This document shows, in pieces, positions 32,009 to 38,295 of a stretch of DNA of 38,295 bases. Position 1 is the first letter of the stretch; each line of letters begins with the position of its first letter. The stretch comes from Cyanobacteria bacterium REEB67 (GTDB lineage: Bacteria; Cyanobacteriota; Vampirovibrionia; Obscuribacterales; Obscuribacteraceae), in assembly GCA_018971775.1 (NCBI GenBank), contig JAGXAB010000063.1:1-38295 (forward strand), written 5' to 3'. The translations under genes were made by a program, and so were the position numbers. Under the pieces are notes generated by a model. That model saw only the letters and a program-made list of their open reading frames with translations. It had not been told where the DNA came from and did no database searches.

Positions 32009-33832
32009 ATGAAGTTACGGTCCTCCCTATCCCTAAAAGTGCTGGTCCTTGTGGCCTTGCCCTTGATCGTCCAGTGGGGATGTTTGCTCTGGCTCTACAA
32101 CTTGCAGATCAGCGCCGAGCGCGCCGTCGAGCAGTCACTGCACGCCAGGGACATCGCCGAAGCGATTACACACCTGCGTATCGACATGTACAGGGTGCTC
32201 AATCTCGCCGGCGGTGAAAAAATAACCGCTCCGGTCGATGAAGCGATCGTGCGCTCGCATGTCACCGCTCTTCAAGTTGATTACACCAATCTGCTTGCTC
32301 TGACTATCCATGACGACGCGCCCCTGCGCAAGGCTGTCGAAGAATCGCAAAGCGAAATGATGGCGGGTTTCAATGCCCTCATCGAAATAAAAAAAACGCA
32401 AGACCTCTATCCAAACGAAAGATGGCGCTGCAAACCGCTCTGGGTCAAGGCGCACAAGCATCTTACTTATGTCCTCAAGCATGATTTTGCCGATCTGCGC
32501 GACAGAGAAAATGGTCTCGCTCGGCGGACTCCCGGCATCCGCGCCGCTTTGCGTCGCAAGCAACTCAACGTCATGGCCGGACTGGCAGTGGTGACGCTCG
32601 CTCTCAGCGCTCTTGCCGCCATATTCCTCACCCGCGGCATCACGATGCGCGTCGCCAAAGTGGCGGATAACGCCTATCGTCTCGCCGCCGGCCGGCCACT
32701 CACCCCTCTCCTGGCCGGTGCAGACGAGATCGCCTCCCTGGACCGCACCTTTCACGAGATGGCCAGATCCATGCGCGACGCATCGCGCAAGGAAAGAGCG
32801 GTGGTGCAAAATGCCCGGGATTTTATCTGTTCGCTCAATAGCGCCCTCAAGCTTTCCGCAGTCAATCCGGCCTGTGAACGCACTCTCGAGCATGACGAAA
32901 AAGATTTGCTCGGCCAGAGTCTGCTCGCTTTTGTACCAGCTGAAGAGACAGGTAAAGTGCGGGATTTTTTCGAAGCTCTAAAAAAACAAGCCTTAGATGA
33001 AGGCACCGATACCGAAAGCAGCTTCGAGACGATTTTACTGAAGGCTGATAAAAGCCGGGTGAACGCTGAATTTTCAGCTCACTGGTCGAAAGAGGAAGAG
33101 TCCTTTTTCGTCGTCGCCCACGATATAACTGACCGACGCCAGGCGGAAGCGCTTAAACAGGAAGTGGTCGTGATGGTCACCCACGACCTGCGCACTCCGC
33201 TTGCCACCTTGCAAAATATTCTCAAATTTTTGCGCAGCGGCAATTTTGGCCAACTCGACCCGAAAGGCAGCGAATATATTTCAGTGGCCAATCGCAACGT
33301 CGAGCGCATGGCCAATCTCGTCAATGACCTGCTCGATATCGAAAAAGTAAAATCCGGATTGATGACGCTCGACAAGCAGGAAGTGGCTCTGGAAGATTGC
33401 TTCAAAGCAGCTGTCGAGCTGGCTGGAGCCTTCGCAGAAGAGGCTGGCGTGCAGCTGGAAGTGAAGGGTCAAAATGCCGATCTGGTAGCGATCGCCGATC
33501 AGGATCGATTGACCCGTGTGCTTGGCAATTTAATCGCCAATGCCGTCAAGTTTTCGCCTCAGGGAGGCCGGATCACAATCGAGGCGAAACAAGAGGGTGA
33601 CTGGATCTACACATCCGTCTCGGATCAAGGATCGGGCATTCCGCCCGATCAGCTCGCGCACATATTCGAGCGCTTCCGCCAGGTTGAAGATTCGACGCAC
33701 AAAGGCAAGGGTGGTTCGGGGCTGGGATTGACGATTTGTCAGGCGATCGTGCAATTGCACGGCGGAAAAATCTGGGCGGAAAACCTACCGCAAGGCGGCA
33801 GTCGCTTTATATTCACAGTGCCGGCGATATAG
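32009..33832 (+). CDS. Sensor histidine kinase with PAS domain (module 2)
   Basis: A 607-residue membrane kinase. Helices lie near residues 10-32 and 183-205, with a sensor region between them, then HAMP (from ITMRVAKVADNAYRL), PAS (about 260-370, FICSLNSALKLSAVNPACER), DHp with canonical VTHDLRTPLATLQ (phospho-accepting H392), and an ATPase domain with NLIANAVKFSPQGG, SDQGSGIPP and GGSGLGLTICQ. All catalytic boxes are intact, in contrast to the paralogue at 2068. The ATG at 32009 is chosen because the protein then starts with the same basic-then-hydrophobic pattern as its paralogue; a TTG at 31979 is an alternative. It is divergent from response regulator 2. The signal sensed is unknown. Confidence 0.95.
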   Translation: MKLRSSLSLKVLVLVALPLIVQWGCLLWLYNLQISAERAVEQSLHARDIAEAITHLRIDMYRVLNLAGGEKITAPVDEAIVRSHVTALQVDYTNLLALTIHDDAPLRKAVEESQSEMMAGFNALIEIKKTQDLYPNERWRCKPLWVKAHKHLTYVLKHDFADLRDRENGLARRTPGIRAALRRKQLNVMAGLAVVTLALSALAAIFLTRGITMRVAKVADNAYRLAAGRPLTPLLAGADEIASLDRTFHEMARSMRDASRKERAVVQNARDFICSLNSALKLSAVNPACERTLEHDEKDLLGQSLLAFVPAEETGKVRDFFEALKKQALDEGTDTESSFETILLKADKSRVNAEFSAHWSKEEESFFVVAHDITDRRQAEALKQEVVVMVTHDLRTPLATLQNILKFLRSGNFGQLDPKGSEYISVANRNVERMANLVNDLLDIEKVKSGLMTLDKQEVALEDCFKAAVELAGAFAEEAGVQLEVKGQNADLVAIADQDRLTRVLGNLIANAVKFSPQGGRITIEAKQEGDWIYTSVSDQGSGIPPDQLAHIFERFRQVEDSTHKGKGGSGLGLTICQAIVQLHGGKIWAENLPQGGSRFIFTVPAI

Positions 33833-34162
33833 CCGGAGTGAGGAAAATATCGCCATCGGCGGTACACTTCTGGCGCCAACTTGGCATTAACAATTAGCTA
33901 GCGCAGCTAAATTTGATTAGCGCGAGCCGCTAAATGGTTCATGTACTCCGATATTAGCTTGAGTAGAAAGATACTTTCTGGTAGCAAAAGCTTATCCCTC
34001 CCAATTTCAAATTTTAAAAGTAGTTTTCACAAGTCCCCAGCATACGACCTGAGCACAGACCGATGCAGCGATCCCCGATCGCCTGCCCGGTGCCTGAGCC
34101 AGATCCTTTGCGGGTTTCCAGTCTGATCCGCAACACCCAAACGCGGAAATTAAAGGAGCAAT
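33833..34162. other. Intergenic region with GATTAGCGCGAG motif
   Basis: No credible gene. GATTAGCGCGAG (33915-33926) recurs near 7500-7511, both times a short way after a coding region and amid AGC/GCT-rich short palindromes. This may be a degenerate repeat family; two copies are too few to be sure. Confidence 0.3.
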
Positions 34163-34420
34163 ATGTCCTCCCAGCTCATCATCACTGTCACCTCCGCCGA
34201 AGGCCGGCCACGCTTCGCCCTGCCAGCCTCGACCAGCACCGACCAGGTGCGCGAAATCGTCGCCCGTGCCTACGGCATGAACGCCGCGCCCGACACCTGG
34301 ATGCGTCCGCACGACTTCTGCGGACAGATCGTGCCGCCTCCGGCTGAACAGGTCGAACGCCAGCACGCCCCTCAAACCATGCCTTTCCTCAGCCAACGCG
34401 GCCATCTCCGGGGCTTCTAA
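34163..34420 (+). CDS. Small hypothetical protein
   Basis: An 85-residue orphan. It opens with a beta strand (SSQLIITVTSAEGRPRFALP) and a helix (STDQVREIVARAYGM), then a Pro/His/Gln-rich tail. AAAGGAG lies 5 bases before the ATG. It is G+C-rich and in the same direction as the octapeptide-repeat gene that starts 59 bases later, so the two are probably co-transcribed. No family recognised. Confidence 0.75.
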   Translation: MSSQLIITVTSAEGRPRFALPASTSTDQVREIVARAYGMNAAPDTWMRPHDFCGQIVPPPAEQVERQHAPQTMPFLSQRGHLRGF

Positions 34421-34479
34421 ATGCTGAGCCGGCGAATGCCTTTTTCATCAACGAAATCTACCTGACTGTCACCAAAACC

Positions 34480-35130
34480 ATGAAAACCCTACAAGTATCT
34501 CAAGGCACCCACTACGTCAGCGACGGCCTGGTGATCGCCAGCGGCGATGCCTTCATCGACTGCATCGACGCCAACTCGATGGCGACGATCATCCTTTTCG
34601 AAAATGCCCGCTGCAATGCCGGCGGCAACAGTCATGTCACCGCCCGCGGTGACAACCTCGTCAACCTCTTCGACGATGCCGAAGCAGACGTCAGTGGCCG
34701 CACCAGGCTCACGGCACATGAAGCCAGCACCTTCACGGCTCGCAAGGAGGCGATTGTCACCGCACTGGAGACGAGCTCTGGCTTCGTCTTCGACAATGCC
34801 AGCCTGAGCGCGCGCGGCGCGTCCGACGTGACGATGATGAGCCGGGGCAACCTGGTCCTCGCCGACCACGCCTGCGTCCTGCACGCCCCCTTCGGCAGCG
34901 GTCGTCACCACCGGCACACGGTGGCGGCGCTGCAAGCGCTGGCTCGCACCCTCAACTCCTGCACCGACAGCAACGCCTCCCGCACCGCCATGAATCGCCT
35001 GACCACCGAACTGGGCTTCGGCAAAGTCAGCGAAGCGCAAGAAACGCTGGCCATCTTCGCCGCAAAAATCCGGCTCGAGCCCCGCGCCGTCGAGCTCTTG
35101 CAAGCCTCTGGCTTCCACCTGCCGGCCTGA
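34480..35130 (+). CDS. Octapeptide-repeat, beta-solenoid-like protein
   Basis: A 216-residue protein. Residues about 50-135 fall into roughly eleven consecutive 8-residue units: VTARGDNL, VNLFDDAE, ADVSGRTR, LTAHEAST, FTARKEAI, VTALETSS, GFVFDNAS, LSARGASD, VTMMSRGN, LVLADHAC. A hydrophobic residue opens each unit, and small residues recur. Such strict short periodicity is typical of beta-solenoid folds, and similar Val-Thr-Ala repeats occur in phage and bacterial surface or polymer-forming proteins. The last 70 residues are a separate helical domain. There is no signal peptide. The ATG at 34480 has no clear Shine-Dalgarno sequence, so translation may be coupled to the gene before it. Confidence 0.85.
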   Translation: MKTLQVSQGTHYVSDGLVIASGDAFIDCIDANSMATIILFENARCNAGGNSHVTARGDNLVNLFDDAEADVSGRTRLTAHEASTFTARKEAIVTALETSSGFVFDNASLSARGASDVTMMSRGNLVLADHACVLHAPFGSGRHHRHTVAALQALARTLNSCTDSNASRTAMNRLTTELGFGKVSEAQETLAIFAAKIRLEPRAVELLQASGFHLPA

Positions 35131-35144
35131 AAATCCCCGCAGGC

Positions 35145-35196
35145 CCCACCGGATATCGCCCCTCTCCTGGAGCGAGACCGGTGGGATGTTTAATTT
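35145..35196 (+). terminator. Hairpin terminator after octapeptide-repeat gene
   Basis: CCCACCGG (35145-35152) pairs with CCGGTGGG (35178-35185), followed by ATGTTTAATTT. It separates the 34163-35130 pair from the broken oxidoreductase. Confidence 0.65.
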
Positions 35197-35217
35197 CCAA
35201 ATTTTTCAAAGCACACC

Positions 35218-35795
35218 ATGAAGAAATTTGATGCAATCGTCGTCGGCTCCGGCTATGGCGGCGCTGTTTCCGCCTTTCGACTGGCCCAGGCCGGACTCAA
35301 TGTCGCCGTTCTCGAAACCGGTTATGAACACAAGGCGCCCAACATGCCGCGCGGTGAAGCCTCCGAGTGGAACCCGGAAGCCGGCCGCTTCGGACCGCAC
35401 ACCGTCCAGCACCTGAGCGAAACGGTGACGGCCTGGCGCGACACCGCTGTCGGTGGCGGCTCGATCGTCAATGCCGCCGTGATGATCCGCAAGGATGATT
35501 TCGAAAACTGGCCAGGCTGTATCATTCGCAGTGCACTCGATCCGTACTACGATCTAGCCGAACGCATGCTCGGCGCCGCATCAATCGCGCCGCCGGCCAG
35601 GCAAGCGACGGCATGACGCCTTACGCGCAATCGGGCATCGCAGGAGCGCGCGACGTTACCTTGCGCGCTTACGACCACGAGATGCTGGTCATTCAAAAGC
35701 CATCCTGGCTGAAGCGCCTGAGCGGCTATCGTCCCAGCCGCGTCTACGAAGCCGGTGACGTGATCGAAACGCTACTGCGTATCGCCGCCGCTTGA
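35218..35795 (+). pseudogene. Truncated FAD-dependent GMC-type oxidoreductase plus an out-of-frame fragment
   Basis: The first 132 codons (35218-35616) encode the N-terminal FAD-binding segment: DAIVVGSGYGGAVSAFRLAQ (GxGxxG), VLETG, and TAVGGGSIVNAAVM, followed by LDPYYDLAERMLGAA. These match GMC/cholesterol-oxidase-like enzymes, which are normally about 500-570 residues. The frame then stops. A second frame (35613-35795, overlapping by ATGA) encodes 60 residues (VTLRAYDHEMLVIQKPSWLK, RVYEAGDVIETLL) that do not look like the same enzyme. In-frame codons extend upstream of its ATG, so it is probably the 3' end of another gene joined by a deletion near 35580. No Shine-Dalgarno sequence precedes either start. 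A functional product is unlikely. Confidence 0.7.
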
Positions 35796-35868
35796 TCCCC
35801 AAGTTTCGCGGCCATCCGCGTCGCACCACGTTGTTCTAAAAGCTAGCAGAGCCAGCTTGGCTTGATTC

Positions 35869-35904
35869 GAGAAAAGGAGGGCCGATCCCTCCTTTTCTCT
35901 TTTT
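35869..35904 (+). terminator. Strong intrinsic terminator
   Basis: GAGAAAAGGAGGG (35869-35881) pairs perfectly with CCCTCCTTTTCTC (35887-35899) around a 5-base loop, followed by five T. Confidence 0.92.
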
Positions 35905-35992
35905 CGCCATTTTTCTTTTTCCCCAAAACTACAAACCATAGTATAAGCGTTGCGCTAAAATACCGTCATTGAGAATCAGGTAAACTAGGCTG

Positions 35993-36385
35993 GTGAATCT
36001 CTACGAAAAATACGTAATCAAACTTCTTTCTGTCTGCGAGCAATTGCTGACTAACCTGGATGGCGACCTGCAAGAATTCGGTCCGTATAAAAATGAAGCG
36101 ATCCAGCGCAACATCGATCTGGCCAAACATTCAATCGATCATTGCCTGGAAGAATTGGCCGCAGGCAGTGCTCCCAAAGCCAGGATAATAGCTGAAATCG
36201 CTTTGCTGCGCTGCGAATTTGCCAGCCAGGTTTTTGCACTAGAGCGCATCGAATATTATCTGGGCGAAGCCGACTATCTAGAGCTCTCGCCGCGCTGGCG
36301 CCAGCAGGCAGAAGAAAGCTTGCTGCGCATGGAAAGCGCAATCGAACAAATTCAGAACGAAGCTGGAGGCAAGATTCGGCGATGA
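35993..36385 (+). CDS. Small helical protein, coupled to the next gene
   Basis: A 130-residue, nearly all-helical protein of unknown family (YVIKLLSVCEQLLTNLDGDL, then RWRQQAEESLLRMESAIEQI). There is no membrane segment. The start is a GTG at 35993 with only a weak AGG upstream. Its stop overlaps the next start by ATGA at 36382-36385, so the two are translationally coupled and their products probably act together. Codon use is of the moderate-G+C class. Confidence 0.75.
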   Translation: MNLYEKYVIKLLSVCEQLLTNLDGDLQEFGPYKNEAIQRNIDLAKHSIDHCLEELAAGSAPKARIIAEIALLRCEFASQVFALERIEYYLGEADYLELSPRWRQQAEESLLRMESAIEQIQNEAGGKIRR

Positions 36386-37524
36386 ATTCGGGGGCTAAGA
36401 ACAACTTCGACAAAGTCGAAGCCGAGATTGCAAAGGTTGAAACTGCGCTGGAAGCGTCTTCCCGGGCTTTCTATGAGAATCTTGCCGTCCAGCATCTACT
36501 CGAAGCGCGGCGCATCAATCTCGAGGCACGCCGGGCCCTTGACCAAGGCAATCGTAAAAAGAGCGACACCCTCTTACGTCTGGCCACATTTCAGCTCGGC
36601 CTGGCCGCCGAGCATACCAGGACAAAAGCGGCCCTCAAGCGCGGCAGTAAAAAAGAATTTTTCTCAGGAATGCCGCAACAACACATCTTTTTGCTGCGGC
36701 AGGGCATTCTCGAATTCAAATCCTTAGTCGAATGGAAAAACTGCACCCTGCGCCAGAATCTCAAAGCCTGGTTTATCGAAATCGTCGAGCTCTATGAAGA
36801 CGCCCTCAATTATCTGCGCACAGACAAAGCGAGCGCGGCAGAACACGCAGCTCTAGCAGGATTGCTCTTGCATGAACATCTCTGCCTGGTGGCACAAGCC
36901 GAGCACTACGATCAGCTTTCGATCAGTGGACTTTGCGCTAGAAACAAACTGCCAGCCGACGCCTTTGAAATCTACAAAGTCTGCCTCACCCTGCACAAGA
37001 GCCGACGCAAACTCAACCAGAGGCTGCCGCATCTGATCCCGGCTGCCCAGACGGAAGCGGGGCAGGCCAGAGACCGTGTTGAAGAAGCCTTTGTGCAAGC
37101 GATTTTTGCCTTCGCCGCCGAAAATAAAAAAGGGCTTGCCGAAAAACTCCTGGCAACGCACACAGGCCTTGCCACCATTGACGGTATCATTCTCGCTTCA
37201 CTCTGTAATGACGGAAGTGAAGTCCAGGTCGACTTCGAGCTGCAGGCCAAAAATTCCAATAACCGTGCCGGTAACCATGCAGCGACTGAGGCGGATTTTG
37301 CTCGGGATGCTAAAACATTTCAGGATCTCCTCTCCGAACGCGTAGACGATCGAGAACTGCTCAGCTTAAGAGTCAGAACAATCACTAAACGCTTCGAAGA
37401 TTTATGCAGACAACACCAGGCAGGCAAGCAAAAAGATACAATCACCCTGGCGGTACTGGCCAGGGCCGATCTGGAGAAATTACAACTTTTACTTTCTCAG
37501 GCCAGCCTCTTCAAAAATTCTTAG
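36382..37524 (+). CDS. Helical-repeat cytoplasmic protein
   Basis: A 380-residue protein made of amphipathic helices, resembling a TPR-like or other alpha-solenoid scaffold (LLEARRINLEARRALDQGNR, LYEDALNYLRTDKASAAEHA, FVQAIFAFAAENKKGLAEKL), without a clear TPR consensus. No catalytic motif, signal peptide or membrane segment. The start overlaps the end of the 35993 gene (ATGA). Both proteins are helical, suggesting a complex. It is the last clear gene before the repeat-rich window end. Confidence 0.85.
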   Translation: MNSGAKNNFDKVEAEIAKVETALEASSRAFYENLAVQHLLEARRINLEARRALDQGNRKKSDTLLRLATFQLGLAAEHTRTKAALKRGSKKEFFSGMPQQHIFLLRQGILEFKSLVEWKNCTLRQNLKAWFIEIVELYEDALNYLRTDKASAAEHAALAGLLLHEHLCLVAQAEHYDQLSISGLCARNKLPADAFEIYKVCLTLHKSRRKLNQRLPHLIPAAQTEAGQARDRVEEAFVQAIFAFAAENKKGLAEKLLATHTGLATIDGIILASLCNDGSEVQVDFELQAKNSNNRAGNHAATEADFARDAKTFQDLLSERVDDRELLSLRVRTITKRFEDLCRQHQAGKQKDTITLAVLARADLEKLQLLLSQASLFKNS

Positions 37525-38117
37525 CTTAGGGATTGCCATCGACCTTGATGCAACTCCCAAATGCCTGAGCATTAAACGGTCGTTAAATATCAATCTCACG
37601 GCACGAACTGATTTTCATTGTTCTCAAGCAAATCGCTCCACAAACACTTTGCTCCGCAGCATCGATGAAGGCAAGATTGAAAGCATTGTTCAACATGATT
37701 TCAATCCCCAAAACACTTAAAGGCCCACTTCCGACACTAAAGCACAGCCTACATCTCAGCACCCAGCAGCCGATCGTCGCATCAGCAGGGGGCTGGGATG
37801 GAATTGATTGCCTTTGCAATAAACTGACCTTCGCAGAGCAGCAAAGAAAACGTCAATCTATCATTCGCTTCGGCCATGCGGAAGCGAACTGGACTCAGAT
37901 ATGTGAGTGTGATGCCAAGCGCCGCAGTTGGCTCGAAAACCTTGCCGATAAGCGTGTTTGCCTGCTCAACATCTATTCCTGAGCAAAGCGCGCCGGACGG
38001 TGGAGACGGTCGTGATGGCCGCCTCCGCCGATCTTCAGAAGGCTCATTCAAAAGAGTCGAGGTCATTCCATTCGATAATTGCAGCAAAAGGCCAGTATTG
38101 CTGAATTCTCAGTAAAA
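37525..38117. other. Region without a confident gene; possible degraded minus-strand frames
   Basis: Two minus-strand frames (37782-38087 and 37583-37819) have somewhat protein-like segments (DVEQANTLIGKVFEPTAALG; IMLNNAFNLAFIDAAEQS) in different phases but no ribosome-binding sites. A plus-strand frame at 37665-37982 overlaps them. This may be a decayed gene. No product can be named. Confidence 0.35.
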
Positions 38118-38215
38118 AAATTATCGAACAAGGCCTTTTTTGGGGGCTAAAAAACAGCGAAATTATCGAACGAGGCCATTTTTAGTCTCCAAAAAGGCAG
38201 GTTTTATCGAACGAG
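38118..38215 (+). repeat. Three degenerate direct repeats, period about 42 bases
   Basis: TTATCGAAC occurs at 38121-38129, 38163-38171 and 38204-38212, spaced 42 and 41 bases. The first two are followed by AAGGCC or GAGGCC and a T-run, and the second and third share TTATCGAACGAG. They run into the tandem repeat that follows. Confidence 0.75.
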
Positions 38216-38226
38216 AGAGTTCCCAC

Positions 38227-38295
38227 AAGGCCCGGGCGTTCTCATCATGCCACGGAGCTGTCATAAGGCCCGGGCGTTCTCATCATGCCACGGAG
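38227..38295 (+). repeat. Tandem 31-base direct repeat, period 38, at window end
   Basis: A 31-base unit starting AAGGCCCGGGCGTTCTCATC and ending GCCACGGAG occurs at 38227-38257 and is repeated identically at 38265-38295, separated by CTGTCAT. The window ends exactly with the second unit. Seven bases between units is far too short for CRISPR spacers. An assembly break inside a longer array is likely. Confidence 0.9.

Noticed and set aside
38227..38295. CRISPR array at the window end
   Set aside because: The 31-base repeats are separated by only 7 bases and no cas gene is present; it is a simple tandem repeat.

Overview
This 38.3 kb window looks like bacterial chromosome from a diderm, most plausibly an uncultured lineage. 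Supporting signs are a lipobox lipoprotein with WG repeats, a family-9 glycosyltransferase-like protein, a periplasmic-type amidase, paired histidine kinase/response regulator genes and many orphan genes. The style resembles large-genome Melainabacteria/Vampirovibrionia such as 'Candidatus Obscuribacter', but that placement is an inference from gene content. No rRNA, tRNA, CRISPR array, integrase or transposase was recognised. The window opens inside a gene and closes inside a tandem repeat, so both edges are probably contig ends.

Layout. 1-6.5 kb: the 3' part of an XRE regulator, a divergent response regulator/histidine kinase pair with a membrane-anchored orphan behind the regulator, a hydrophilic orphan, and a MocR-type regulator. 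6.5-11 kb: a GT9-like protein, then a structured leader and three orphan membrane proteins. 11-16 kb: class I fumarase, N-acetylmuramoyl-L-alanine amidase, a duplicated-domain orphan, and a decayed serine hydrolase. 16-24 kb: mostly single small genes, including a nucleoside 2-deoxyribosyltransferase-like protein, a secreted Cys-rich protein, a hotdog thioesterase, an isochorismatase-fold hydrolase and two MshEN-like proteins. Two copies of an unrecognised structured intergenic repeat also lie here. 24-28.5 kb: a G+C-rich run with an HExxH protein, two orphans, a PspC protein and a gene remnant. 28.5-34 kb: an orphan, a WG-repeat lipoprotein, and a second divergent regulator/kinase pair. 34-38.3 kb: an octapeptide-repeat protein, a broken FAD oxidoreductase, a coupled pair of helical orphans, and terminal tandem repeats.

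Functional threads. Two signalling modules share one architecture, but the first kinase has Ser where the phospho-accepting His should be, while the second is canonical. The MocR regulator has lost its PLP-binding lysine. Both look like proteins that kept a sensing or scaffolding role without catalysis. Genes fall into two visible classes. One has moderate G+C and weak Shine-Dalgarno sequences: kinases, MocR, GT9, and the orphans at 36-37.5 kb. The other has G/C-rich third positions, strong Shine-Dalgarno sequences and hairpin-separated units: 7988-10961, 14469-15083, 24442-28452 and 34163-35795. Nearly all of the second class are orphans, and two of its units end in gene fragments.

The best candidates for undescribed biology are the HExxH cluster (24442-28452), the membrane cassette with a switch-like leader (7621-10961), the two catalytically altered regulators, and the paired repeat element (17994-18113 and 21576-21716).
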